Origin: Isoptericola sediminis
Lineage (GTDB): Bacteria; Actinomycetota; Actinomycetes; Actinomycetales; Cellulomonadaceae
DNA length: 64,000 nucleotides
Direction: 5' to 3'
Assembly: GCF_013085345.1 (NCBI RefSeq)
Contig: NZ_JABFAJ010000011.1
Location: forward strand, 124,001 to 188,000
The first letter of the stretch is position 1, and each line of letters opens with the position of its first letter. Of the stretch, positions 10,521 to 19,251 are shown piece after piece. A program made the translations under genes and the position numbers. The notes beneath the pieces were generated by a model. That model was not told the origin of the DNA. It made no database searches and saw only the letters and a program-made list of their open reading frames with translations.

Positions 10521-10760
10521 GTCAGGACCGAGGCCGCCGAGTCAGGCCGATCCTCGCCGAGTCAGGACGACCTCTGTCGAGTCAGGACGATCCTCGCCGA
10601 GTCAGGACGTGCGTGGCCCGGTCAGGGTCGGCATGGTCTGATCTCGTCGGGGAACCCGGCCGGTGCCGCGCCCTGACTCGGTCGAGGTCGTCCTGACTCA
10701 TGGCAGGAGCGCCCTGACTCGCGGCAGGAGCACCCTGACTCGACAGAAGGTGTTCTGAAC
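10521..10760. repeat. Array of 20-bp phased GTCAGG repeats with opposing inverted copies
   Basis: In the 360-bp gap between pabA and pknB, GTCAGG occurs at exactly 20-bp steps (10521, 10541, 10561, 10581, 10601, 10621), usually preceded by CGA. After about 45 bp the reverse complement CCTGAC occurs at 10672, 10692, 10713 and 10734, with a degenerate copy near 10754. The two half-arrays face each other. The spacing equals two helical turns. No coding capacity is apparent. A shorter array with the same 20-bp step occurs at 63346-63392. Confidence 0.85.
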
Positions 10761-10810
10761 CGACAGGGAGCGGCCGACCACGGGTCGCCAGCCGATCCCG
10801 ACGGTGCGAT

Positions 10811-10835
10811 GGCGGGGACCTCTGGAGTCCCCGCC
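10811..10835 (-). terminator. Terminator of the pknB operon
   Basis: GGCGGGGAC and GTCCCCGCC form a perfect 9-bp stem around a 7-nt loop, starting 8 bp after the pknB stop on the minus strand. Confidence 0.75.
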
Positions 10836-10843
10836 ACCGGCGG

Positions 10844-12922
10844 TCAGTCGGTCGGGTCCGGCTCGACCGGGAGCCACGCACCGTCGTCGGCGCTGCCGTC
10901 CCCGTCCTGCTGACCCGGGGGCTGCTCCTCCGGTGTCGGACCACCGGTGCAGTTCTGACCGGGCTCGCCGGTCGAGACGGTGATCGTGACGGTGGAGCCC
11001 ACCTCAACCTCGGAGCCGGCGCCCGGGTCCATGGCCGAGACGAAGCCGGAGCAGTATTCCGCGGAGCTGGCGGTCGTCTGCTGGACGTTGACGTTGGCCT
11101 CGCTGTTGAGCCGCTGCTCGGCCTCCTGGGCGGAGAGCCCGACCACGTCGGGCAGCTGGACGGTCTCGACCTCACGCTCCTCGCCGATGGAGATCGTCAC
11201 CGACTCGTCGCGACCGATCGTGCCCGCCTCGGGCGACTGGTTGACCACGCGGCCGGCGTCGTTGGCGTCGTCGACCTCCTGGCGCTCGGTGTTCCAGCTG
11301 ATGTTGAGGCCGTCGAGGGTGCTCTTGGCCTCGTCCTCGGACATGCCGATGAGGTTCGGCAGCTCGACCTGGCCGTTGGCCACGGTGAGGTTGACGCTGT
11401 CGCCGGGTTCGACCGCCTCGCGGGGTGCCGGGTCGGTCGAGATGACCTCGCCCTCGTCGAAGTCGGCACTGGCCTGCTCCGAGACCTCGCCGACCTCGAG
11501 GCCGGCGTCCTCGATCTGGGACTCGGCCTCGTCCTGGGACAGGCCGGTGAGGTCCGGCATGCCGAAGGTCTCCGGGCCGGTGGAGAAGAAGACGTCGACG
11601 GTCGAGCCGACCTCGACCTCCTCGCCCGACGCCGGGTCCGACCGGGTCAGGGTGTTCTCCGGCTCGTCGGAGTCGGGGTCGGGCCGCTGGGAGAAGCCGA
11701 GCCCGACGGCCTCGAGGGCCCGTTCCGCCTCGGTCGGGCTCATGTCCGAGGTGAGCTCGGGCACCGTCACGGTCTCCGGGGCGGAGTCGCCGCCGCGCAG
11801 CGCGAAGAACAGGATCGTGGCCAGGGCCAGCACGGCGACGGCGATGAGGGTCCACATCAGGCCCTTGCGGCTCTGGTCGTCCCTCTCCGGCGGCCCCGCA
11901 CCGACGGCCGACTGGTCGGCGGTCGTTCCCGTCGTCCCCCACGGCGACTGCTGGGCGGGATTCATGACCTGGGTCGAGCTGCCGTCACCCAGGACCTGCG
12001 TCGCGGCGTAGCCGGCAGCAGCGCCGGCCGCCAGCGCACCGATGGCCGGTGCCCCCACCGCACCGCCGCGCATCGCGGACTCGAGGTCCGAACGGAAGTC
12101 CGCGGCCGTCGAGTACCGCTGGTCGCGGTCCTTCGTCAGGGCGGTCAGCACGATGCGGTCCAGCACCTCGGGCACGTCGTTGGCGAACTCGCTGGGCCGC
12201 TGCGGTGCCTGCCCGACGTGCTGGTAGGCCAGCGCCACCGGGGAGTCGCCGATGAAGGGCGGACGGCCTGTGAGCAGCTCGAACAGCACGCAGCCGGTGG
12301 AGTACAGGTCGCTGCGTGCGTCCACCTGCTCGCCCCGCGCCTGCTCGGGCGAGAGGTACTGCGCGGTGCCGATGACGCCCTGGCCCTGCGTCATCGTCGC
12401 GGCGGAGTCGGCGACGGCGCGGGCGATGCCGAAGTCCATCACCTTGACCGCACCCGTGGGCGTGATCATGACGTTGGCGGGCTTGATGTCGCGGTGCACG
12501 ATGCCCGCGTGGTGGGAGTACTCGAGCGCGCTGAGCACGCCGACCGTGATCTCGACGGCCTCCTCGATCGGCACGGCGGCGCCGTCGGCGAGGATGTCCC
12601 GGACCGTGTGGCCCTCGACGTACTCCATGACGATGAACGGGATGTGGACCTGGTGACCGACGGCGTCGGTGGAGATGTCCTCGCCGGTGTCGTAGACGGC
12701 GACGATCGCCGGGTGGTTGAGGGCCGCGGCGGACTGCGCCTCGCGGCGGAACCGGGCGAGGAACGACGGGTCGCGTGCGAGGTCGGACCGCAGCACCTTG
12801 ATCGCGACCGTGCGGCCCAGGCGTGCGTCGTGGCCGATGTGCACCTCGGCCATGCCGCCACGGCCGATGAGCTCACCGACCTCGTAACGGCCGGCGAGTA
12901 CTCGGGGCGTGTTCTCCACCAC
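10844..12922 (-). CDS. pknB: Ser/Thr protein kinase with four PASTA domains
   Basis: PknB senses cell-wall precursors or muropeptides and phosphorylates growth and division proteins. The 692-residue protein has a kinase domain (about 10-275) with glycine loop GRGGMAEV, Lys42 (VAIKVL), HRD at 143-145 and DFG at 163-165. A membrane helix follows near 353-375, then four extracellular PASTA repeats, each starting like VPELTSD, MPDLTGL, LPNLIGM and LPDVVGL. The fourth repeat and the tail each carry a Cys (AEYCSG, GQNCTG) that could form a disulfide. The start is GTG 12922, directly after the pknA stop (TGAGTG). It is the last gene of the seven-gene operon. Confidence 0.97.
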   Translation of the reverse strand: MVENTPRVLAGRYEVGELIGRGGMAEVHIGHDARLGRTVAIKVLRSDLARDPSFLARFRREAQSAAALNHPAIVAVYDTGEDISTDAVGHQVHIPFIVMEYVEGHTVRDILADGAAVPIEEAVEITVGVLSALEYSHHAGIVHRDIKPANVMITPTGAVKVMDFGIARAVADSAATMTQGQGVIGTAQYLSPEQARGEQVDARSDLYSTGCVLFELLTGRPPFIGDSPVALAYQHVGQAPQRPSEFANDVPEVLDRIVLTALTKDRDQRYSTAADFRSDLESAMRGGAVGAPAIGALAAGAAAGYAATQVLGDGSSTQVMNPAQQSPWGTTGTTADQSAVGAGPPERDDQSRKGLMWTLIAVAVLALATILFFALRGGDSAPETVTVPELTSDMSPTEAERALEAVGLGFSQRPDPDSDEPENTLTRSDPASGEEVEVGSTVDVFFSTGPETFGMPDLTGLSQDEAESQIEDAGLEVGEVSEQASADFDEGEVISTDPAPREAVEPGDSVNLTVANGQVELPNLIGMSEDEAKSTLDGLNISWNTERQEVDDANDAGRVVNQSPEAGTIGRDESVTISIGEEREVETVQLPDVVGLSAQEAEQRLNSEANVNVQQTTASSAEYCSGFVSAMDPGAGSEVEVGSTVTITVSTGEPGQNCTGGPTPEEQPPGQQDGDGSADDGAWLPVEPDPTD

Positions 12923-14335
12923 TCAGACGTCCTTCTCGGTCATGGCCGCGCCGACGGGGCGCGGCGGGTCTGGGAGCATCATCCCAGAGTCGGTCACGGT
13001 CATCGCCCCCACGTTCACGGAATGTGTCGTGCCGGCGGTCGCGGAAGCGTCCCCGTCGCCACCGGAGCCGCTGACCAGCGTCGCGACCAGCAGGACGCCG
13101 AGCAGACCCAGCAGGGCGAGCAGCGGCCAGGAGAGCCGCCCGAGCGGTCCGAGCCGGTGCCCGGTCGTCGTGGAGGTCCGCTCCGGCCCCGACCGGTTCC
13201 TGCTGCGGGAGGAGCCGCTCCGGCGGGTCCGCTCCTCCACCTGTGCCGGGGTCGCGCGAGTGGCGCCGTGCACGTCGCGCCGCGCCGGGTAGGCGCGCGG
13301 GACGGGCGGACGCGCCGGGTCCCGCGACGGACGTGCCGGCACCTCCGGCGCGTCCGGCGTCGCGACGCCCGCCGACCGGTCCGGACGGGCCGGAGCCGTC
13401 CGGCGCTCGGCCGCGGGAGACGGTTCCTCGGTGCGCGCGTGCCGGACCGGTGCGGGCCGGCCGGTGCGGGCGGCGCGTCGCGCGGACCGGGACCGGGCGC
13501 CGAGCGGGTCCTCGGCGATCTCGGCGGCGAGCGCGTCGAGCTCGTCGGCGAGGTCGGCTCCGGACGCCGGTCGCTTGCCCGGGTCCTTGGCGAGCATCCG
13601 CATGATGACGTCGACCAGGCCCGGGTGCACCGCCTGCGGCAGCGGCGGGACGGCGTTGTTGACGTGCGCGACGGCGATGTCCACCGGGGTCGACCCGGTG
13701 AACGGCCGCTTGCCGGCGGTGGCCTCGTAGGCCACCACGCCGAGGGCGTAGAGGTCGGAGGCGGGGGTGGCGGCCTGCCCGACGGCCTGCTCGGGCGACA
13801 GGTACTGCGCGGTCCCCATGACCATGCCCGTCGCGGTCATCGTCACCTGGTTGGCCGCCAGCGAGACGCCGAAGTCGGTGATCTTCACCCCGCCGTCGTG
13901 CTCCAGCAGGATGTTGCCGGGCTTGACGTCGCGGTGGACGACCTTGGCCTTGTGGGCGTGGTGCAGGCCGCGGGCCGTGGCGGCGAGCATCGGCAGCAGC
14001 TTGCGGGGCGCCACCACGGGCTCGCGCTCGAGCAGGTCCGCCAGGGGCTCGCCCAGCACCAGCTCCATGACGAGGAACCCGGCGCCGTCCTGCTCGCCGT
14101 AGTCGTACATCTGGGCGATGTTGCGGTGGGACAGCGAGGCGCTGTTGCGCGCCTCGATGCGCAGCCGACGCAGGAAGTCCTCGTTGCCCGTGTACTCCTC
14201 ACGGAGCACCTTCACCGCGACGTCGCGGCCCAGGTAGCTGTCGTCGGCGACCCACACCTCGCCCATGCCCCCGACGGCGATCCGTCGGGTCAGGCGGTAA
14301 CGGTCCCCCAGGGACAGTCCGGTCGTCGGCCTCAT
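12923..14335 (-). CDS. pknA: Ser/Thr protein kinase PknA
   Basis: The 470-residue kinase has VGGMGEVW, Lys42 (VAVKVL), HRD at 134-136 and DFG at 154-156, then a Pro/Arg/Ala-rich juxtamembrane linker (about 290-400) and one membrane helix (LLALLGLLGVLLVATLVSG). Unlike PknB it has no PASTA repeats and only a short outer tail. PknA acts with PknB on division and wall-synthesis proteins. The start chosen is ATG 14335 (MRPTTGLSLGDRYRL), which overlaps the pbpA stop as ATGA. The longer open frame upstream is antisense-type Arg/Gly sequence inside pbpA and is rejected. Confidence 0.96.
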   Translation of the reverse strand: MRPTTGLSLGDRYRLTRRIAVGGMGEVWVADDSYLGRDVAVKVLREEYTGNEDFLRRLRIEARNSASLSHRNIAQMYDYGEQDGAGFLVMELVLGEPLADLLEREPVVAPRKLLPMLAATARGLHHAHKAKVVHRDVKPGNILLEHDGGVKITDFGVSLAANQVTMTATGMVMGTAQYLSPEQAVGQAATPASDLYALGVVAYEATAGKRPFTGSTPVDIAVAHVNNAVPPLPQAVHPGLVDVIMRMLAKDPGKRPASGADLADELDALAAEIAEDPLGARSRSARRAARTGRPAPVRHARTEEPSPAAERRTAPARPDRSAGVATPDAPEVPARPSRDPARPPVPRAYPARRDVHGATRATPAQVEERTRRSGSSRSRNRSGPERTSTTTGHRLGPLGRLSWPLLALLGLLGVLLVATLVSGSGGDGDASATAGTTHSVNVGAMTVTDSGMMLPDPPRPVGAAMTEKDV

Positions 14336-15792
14336 TCGTTGAGCACCGCCTCCATGACGGCCCGCGCGATCGGCGCGGCCACCCTGCCGCCGGTCGCCTC
14401 GGACGTCCCGATGGACCCGCCGTCCTCCACCATGACGGCGACGGCCACCTGCGGGTCGTCGGCCGGGGCGAACCCGGTGAACCACACGTGCGGTGGCTCG
14501 GAGCCCGTGCCGTGCTGGGCCGTGCCCGTCTTGCCGGCCACGGTCACGCCGGAGATCTGCGCCCCCGTGCCGGACCCGCCCTCGACGACGCCGATCATCA
14601 TCTCGGTGAGCTGCTGGGCCGTGTCGGCGGAGACGGCACGGCCGAGTCCGCTGGGCCGCGTCTCGGAGACGACGTCGAGGTTCTGGTCACGCACCCGGGC
14701 GACCGAGTGGGGTTCCATGACCTCGCCGTCGTTGGCGATGCCGGCCGAGACCATGGCGATCTGCAGGGGTGTCGCCCTGACGTCCCACTGGCCGATGGCG
14801 GAGGTCGCCACGAAGGCCGGGTCGATCGGCGGGTCCGGGAAGACGCTGGCCGCCGTGCCGAACGGGACGGCGAAGCTCTCGTTGAACCCGAACGCCTCGG
14901 CCTGCTCCTGCAACGCCTCGTCGCCGAGGGAGACGCCGAGCTGGGCGAACGCCGTGTTGCAGGAGATCCGCAGCGCGTCGGCGAGGGTCTGCTCCCCGGA
15001 CGGCGAGCAGGAGGTGCCACCGTAGTTGCGGATGGCGCTGTTCGTGCCCGGCGGGGTGTAGGTCTCGGGCGCGTCCACGACCGACTCGGCCGTGTAGTCC
15101 CCGCTCTCCAGCGCCGCGGCGGCGGTGACGAGCTTGAACGTCGACCCCGGAGGGTAGATCTCGGAGGTCGCTCGGTTGTTCAGCGGCTTGTCGTCGCTGT
15201 TCGACAGCGCGAGGTAGGCGTCGTTGGCCTGCTTGGTGTCGTGCGTCGCCAGCTCGTTCGGGTCGAAGGTCGGCTTGGAGACCATCGCCAGGATGCGGCC
15301 CGTGGACGGCTCGAGGGCGACGACGGCGCCGCGCTGGTCACCGAGAGCGTCCCAGGCGGCCTGCTGGGCGGCCGGGTTCACGGTGAGCTCGACGGCGGAC
15401 CCCTGCGGGTCGGACCCGGTCAGCAGGTTCTGCAGCCGGTCCGCCCACAGCGCGTCGGCCGAACCGGCGAGGAAGTCGTTCTCCGCCCGTTCGATGCCGG
15501 AGGTGCCGCTGACCAGCGAGTAGTACCCGGTCAGCGGCGCGTAGAGGCGTCCCTGGGCGTACTCGCGCTGGTAGTTCCACTCGTCGTCGACGGGGACGGA
15601 GTCGGCCACGGCCTCGCCGCCGACCACGATGGGGCCGCGGTCGGTGCCGAACTGCTCGTAGAGCGTGCGGGCGTTGCGCGGGTCGTTGTTGAGCGACTCC
15701 GCGGCGAAGAACTGGATCCACGTGGTGGAGACCAGCAGCGCGAGGAACATGACCATCACGATCGAGGCCAGACGACGAGCGGTCTTGTTCAC
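14332..15792 (-). CDS. pbpA: Penicillin-binding protein, transpeptidase PbpA
   Basis: This class B PBP cross-links peptidoglycan together with RodA. The 486-residue protein has an N-terminal membrane anchor (about 8-30), a dimerisation domain and a transpeptidase domain. The active-site motifs are present: Ser217-Thr-Phe-Lys220, Ser277-Cys-Asn279 and Lys421-Thr-Gly423. The order of neighbours (pstP-rodA-pbpA-pknA-pknB) matches the mycobacterial operon. The start is GTG 15792, overlapping the rodA stop in a GTGA tetranucleotide; the end overlaps pknA. Confidence 0.97.
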   Translation of the reverse strand: MNKTARRLASIVMVMFLALLVSTTWIQFFAAESLNNDPRNARTLYEQFGTDRGPIVVGGEAVADSVPVDDEWNYQREYAQGRLYAPLTGYYSLVSGTSGIERAENDFLAGSADALWADRLQNLLTGSDPQGSAVELTVNPAAQQAAWDALGDQRGAVVALEPSTGRILAMVSKPTFDPNELATHDTKQANDAYLALSNSDDKPLNNRATSEIYPPGSTFKLVTAAAALESGDYTAESVVDAPETYTPPGTNSAIRNYGGTSCSPSGEQTLADALRISCNTAFAQLGVSLGDEALQEQAEAFGFNESFAVPFGTAASVFPDPPIDPAFVATSAIGQWDVRATPLQIAMVSAGIANDGEVMEPHSVARVRDQNLDVVSETRPSGLGRAVSADTAQQLTEMMIGVVEGGSGTGAQISGVTVAGKTGTAQHGTGSEPPHVWFTGFAPADDPQVAVAVMVEDGGSIGTSEATGGRVAAPIARAVMEAVLNE

Positions 15793-17417
15793 GGGCGGTC
15801 ACCTCCTCGTGGGGCCTCGGGGGTGGACGGGTCGATGTACTCGGTGGGGTCCGACGAACCGCTCGCGCCGGTGGTGCCCGAGCTCTCGCGCTCGGTGAGG
15901 CTGCGGCGTGGCAGCCGGTTGCCGGCCGCCGGGGTGCCGCCGTCGGGCGGGGGCGGGGGTGTCCCGCCCGCGGACGGGGTGCCGGCCACAGGGGTGCCGT
16001 CGTCCGCGGACGTGCCGCCGACGAGGACGGGCTCACGCTCGGCCGCGCCGACCTGGCCGCGCACGGGCAGGTCGGAGGGGCGCCGTGCGCTGTCGGAGAT
16101 GCGCAGCAGGAGCGCGATGACGATCCAGTTGGCGAGCAGGGACGACCCGCCCTGAGCCATGAACGGCAACGTCAGACCCGTCAGCGGGATGATCCGCGTG
16201 ATCCCGCCGACGACGACGAAGATCTGCAGGGCCATGACGAACGCCAGCCCGGCGGCCAGCAGCTTGCCGAAGCCGTCCCGCACGGTCAACGCGGCCTTGA
16301 ACCCGCGCTGCACGATGAGCAGGTAGGACAGCAGGACCGCGGCCAGGCCGGTCAGACCCAGCTCCTCGCCGAGGGCCGCGTAGATGAAGTCCGAGTAGGC
16401 GTACGGGATCTGGAACGGCCGGCCCTCGCCCCAGCCGGTGCCGAACAACCCGCCGTTCGCCATGGAGAACATGCCCTGGACGAGCTGGAAGGAGCCACCG
16501 ACCTCGCGGTCGTACTGCTCGGCGTCCAGGGGGTGCAGCCAGACGTCGATGCGCGCGCCGACGTGCGGGAACAGCTGGGCCGCGGAGAACGCCCCCAGGG
16601 CGAACAGCGTCATGCCGAGCAGGATCCAGCTCGAGCGGGCCGTCGCCTGGTACAGCATCGCGACGAACAGGCCGAAGAAGAGCAGCGACGTCCCCAGGTC
16701 GCGCTGGAACACGAGGATGACCAGGGACACGCCCCAGACGAGCATGATCGGCCCCAGGTCCCGCAGGCGCGGCAGGTGCAGGCCGAGGACCTTGGGGCCG
16801 GCCAGGGCGAGGGTGTCCCGGTTGACGACCAGGTAGCCCGCGAAGAACACGGCCAGCGCGATCTTCGCGAACTCGGCGGGCTGCAGCGAGAAGCCGCCGA
16901 TCGTGATCCAGATCCGAGCGCCGTTGATCTGCTGTCCCAGGCCCGGGATCAGCGGCAGCGACACCAGCAGCAGACCCACGAGCATGAAGATGTACGTGTA
17001 GCGGCGCAGCCAGCGGTGGTCGCGCAGCAGCCACAGGAGGGTGAAGGCCACGCTCGCGCCCAGCAGGGACGCGGTCATGTTGCCGACGGCGTCCGCCGGG
17101 GCCATGCCGGGCGAGCCGGAGATCTCCAGCCGCCAGATCATCGACAGCCCGATGCCGTTGAGGAGCACGACCGCGGGCAGGATGACCTGGTCGGACCACG
17201 GGGCGCGCAGCCGCAGGACGATGTGTGCGACGAGGGCGGTGGCGGCCAGCAGGGCGCTGCTCCCCCAGAAGCTGTCCGGCAGCTCCCCGCGGATGGACGT
17301 CCCGACCATCGCGTAGCCGCCGATGCCGCCGGCGAGGGCCAGCAGGAGCAGGAAGACCTCGGCCAGGCGCAGCGGACGACGCTGCCGTGGCGTCACGGCG
17401 GGTTCGTCAACGGTCAC
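15789..17417 (-). CDS. rodA: SEDS peptidoglycan glycosyltransferase RodA/FtsW family
   Basis: The 542-residue multi-pass protein of the FtsW/RodA/SpoVE family polymerises lipid II at the membrane. Family signatures visible include NGARIWITIGGFSLQPAEFAK, QRDLGTSLLFFGLF and the late GLTLPFMAQGGSSLLANW. About 90 Gly/Pro/Thr-rich residues follow the last helix, forming a disordered cytoplasmic tail that could be a target of the linked kinases; this is inference. The start is GTG 17417, overlapping the pstP stop (GTGA). Its partner PBP is encoded directly downstream. Confidence 0.96.
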   Translation of the reverse strand: MTVDEPAVTPRQRRPLRLAEVFLLLLALAGGIGGYAMVGTSIRGELPDSFWGSSALLAATALVAHIVLRLRAPWSDQVILPAVVLLNGIGLSMIWRLEISGSPGMAPADAVGNMTASLLGASVAFTLLWLLRDHRWLRRYTYIFMLVGLLLVSLPLIPGLGQQINGARIWITIGGFSLQPAEFAKIALAVFFAGYLVVNRDTLALAGPKVLGLHLPRLRDLGPIMLVWGVSLVILVFQRDLGTSLLFFGLFVAMLYQATARSSWILLGMTLFALGAFSAAQLFPHVGARIDVWLHPLDAEQYDREVGGSFQLVQGMFSMANGGLFGTGWGEGRPFQIPYAYSDFIYAALGEELGLTGLAAVLLSYLLIVQRGFKAALTVRDGFGKLLAAGLAFVMALQIFVVVGGITRIIPLTGLTLPFMAQGGSSLLANWIVIALLLRISDSARRPSDLPVRGQVGAAEREPVLVGGTSADDGTPVAGTPSAGGTPPPPPDGGTPAAGNRLPRRSLTERESSGTTGASGSSDPTEYIDPSTPEAPRGGDRP

Positions 17418-18751
17418 GCGTCACCCTCCTCCGCCGCCTGCGCGGGCTCCTCGCTCGGCGAGGAGTCGGGGCGCGGGCTGCCCGACGGGCTCGGTGAGGA
17501 CGACGGGCTGGGAGAGGGGCTCGGGACCGGCGTCGGTGCGGCTTCCTCGGCGAGACGGTCGGCGCGTTCCAGCGCCTCGTCCAGCGAGCCCGTGCGGATC
17601 GAGCCGTCGAGGCGCTCCACCCAGTAGGCGGGCAGGTCGTCGACCGAGGTGTCCGTCACCTCGACGGCGCGGGAGAGCGTCAACGGGCCGGCGTCCTGCG
17701 GGATGCCCTGGTAGACGGCGACCTGGCCCTCCGCGACCCCGAGGTAGTACTGGTCCTGCGTCCAGCCGTAGGCCCACCAGCCCCCGAGGCCCACCCCGGC
17801 GAGCACGAGGAGCAGCACGAGCACCCCGATCCAGGGGCGACGCTTCGGGCGGACGTCGTCGGTGCCGTCGTCCTCGTCGTCAGCGTCGTCGGCCGGGTCG
17901 GCCGGTGCCGACTCCGTGGTCGCCGGCTCGGTGCCGGTGTCGCGAGAGACCGGGGCGGCCACGTCGGTGGCCGCCGCCCCGACGACCTGGGTCGTCTCGG
18001 TCGGGGCCGCCGCCGGAGTGGTCTCGTCGTCGACCAGGTCGGCGACGACGACGGTGATGTTGTCGGTGCTGCCCGCGGTCATGGCCAGCGTGATCAGCAT
18101 GTCCGCCGCCTCGTCCGGCGACTCGCACCGGGCCAGGACCTCGGTGATCTGGTCCACGGGGACGAACCCGGACAGGCCGTCCGAGCAGAGGAGCCAGCGG
18201 TCGCCGGCCCGTGCCTCGCGGATCGACATGTCCGGGGTGAGGTCGACGTCGAAGTCGCCCAGGACGCGCATGACGACGTTGCGCTGCGGGTGCGTCTCGG
18301 CCTCGTCCGGCGAGATCCGGCCGGTGTCCACGAGGTGCTGGACGAAGGTGTGGTCGACGGTGACCTGGGTGAGCTTGTCGTCGCGCAGCAGGTAGGCGCG
18401 GGAGTCACCCAGGTGCGCCATGGCCAGCGTGTTGCCGGAGCGCAGCAGCGCCGTGACGGTGGTGCCCATCCCGGCGAGCTCGGGCGAGATCTCCGAGGCG
18501 TGCACGAGGTCCTGGCGGGCCCGCTCGACCGTCTCCTCGAGGTCCTGCAGCGCCTGGTCGGGGCCGTGCTCCGGGGTGTCGAGCGGCGCCAGGGCGGAGA
18601 TCGCGAGGCTGGAGGCGATGTCGCCGCCGGCGTGCCCGCCCATGCCGTCGGCGACCACCAGCAGGTTGGGTCCGGCGTAGGCGGAGTCCTGGTTGTCGTG
18701 GCGCACCAGACCGACGTCGGAGCGCGCGGCGTAGCGCAGGGCGAGGGTCAC
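17414..18751 (-). CDS. pstP: PP2C-type Ser/Thr phosphatase PstP
   Basis: PstP reverses phosphorylation by PknA and PknB. The 445-residue protein has a PP2C domain (about 1-235) with the metal-binding motifs DNQDSAY, ADGMGGHAGG, CSDGLSGF and STDNITVVV. An acidic linker, a membrane helix (WIGVLVLLLVLAGVGLGGWW) and an extracellular region ending in a Ser/Pro-rich tail follow. The start is GTG 18751 (MTLALRYAARSDVG), where PP2C homology begins; the 18 codons upstream overlap fhaB and do not look like the family. There are 7 bp between it and fhaB. Confidence 0.96.
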   Translation of the reverse strand: MTLALRYAARSDVGLVRHDNQDSAYAGPNLLVVADGMGGHAGGDIASSLAISALAPLDTPEHGPDQALQDLEETVERARQDLVHASEISPELAGMGTTVTALLRSGNTLAMAHLGDSRAYLLRDDKLTQVTVDHTFVQHLVDTGRISPDEAETHPQRNVVMRVLGDFDVDLTPDMSIREARAGDRWLLCSDGLSGFVPVDQITEVLARCESPDEAADMLITLAMTAGSTDNITVVVADLVDDETTPAAAPTETTQVVGAAATDVAAPVSRDTGTEPATTESAPADPADDADDEDDGTDDVRPKRRPWIGVLVLLLVLAGVGLGGWWAYGWTQDQYYLGVAEGQVAVYQGIPQDAGPLTLSRAVEVTDTSVDDLPAYWVERLDGSIRTGSLDEALERADRLAEEAAPTPVPSPSPSPSSSPSPSGSPRPDSSPSEEPAQAAEEGDA

Positions 18752-18758
18752 GGGGCGG

Positions 18759-19241
18759 TCATCCCTGCAGCTCGACGACGGAGCGGCCGATCTGCACGCC
18801 GACACCGGGGGCGAGCTGGGCGGGCGACGAGACGCGCTGGTCGCCGAGGTAGGTGCCGTTCGTGGACCCGAGGTCCTCGACGTACCACTGGTCGCCCTGC
18901 GGGAAGATGCGGGCGTGCCGGGAGGAGGAGTAGTCGTCGTCCAGCACGAGGGTGCAGCTCGGGGCGCGGCCGATGAGGATCGACGAACCGGACAGCGGCA
19001 GGGTCGTGCCGGTCAACGGCCCCTGCGTGACGACCAGGCGGGTCGGGCCGGAACGGCCGGAGGGCCGGGGAGCGGCGACCGGCGCCGACGCCGCCGCGGC
19101 GACGTCGTCCGACTTCTTGGGAGCCCGGGGGGTGCCGCGCAGCGCCAGGTCGCGGCGCAGCACGGCCACGGCGGAGAGCACGAACACCCAGAGCAGCACC
19201 AGGTATCCCAGCCGCAGCAGGGTGAACGTCAGCTCGCTCAT
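18759..19241 (-). CDS. fhaB: FHA domain protein FhaB (FipA-like)
   Basis: The 160-residue protein has one N-terminal membrane helix (about 6-28) and a C-terminal FHA phosphothreonine-binding domain with GRAPSCTL, SSRHARI and GSTNGTYLGD. In mycobacteria the equivalent (Rv0019c/FipA) links FtsZ and FtsQ after phosphorylation by PknA. The start is ATG 19241 (MSELTFTLLRL), 10 bp after fhaA. It is in the same operon as the kinases whose phosphoproteins it should bind. Confidence 0.95.
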   Translation of the reverse strand: MSELTFTLLRLGYLVLLWVFVLSAVAVLRRDLALRGTPRAPKKSDDVAAAASAPVAAPRPSGRSGPTRLVVTQGPLTGTTLPLSGSSILIGRAPSCTLVLDDDYSSSRHARIFPQGDQWYVEDLGSTNGTYLGDQRVSSPAQLAPGVGVQIGRSVVELQG

Positions 19242-19251
19242 CCGGGGCGGA

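Noticed and set aside
10521-10760. CRISPR array
   Set aside because: The conserved core is only about 6-9 bp with a 20-bp step, far shorter than CRISPR repeats and spacers, and no cas gene is in the window.
14336-14485. N-terminal extension of pknA to 14485
   Set aside because: It overlaps the pbpA 3' end in another frame and is Arg/Gly-rich, whereas ATG 14335 gives an ATGA overlap and the normal kinase start.
12218-15025. 935-residue open frame antisense to pknB, pknA and pbpA
   Set aside because: A shadow frame with Arg/Gly bias. The genes on the minus strand show all catalytic motifs.
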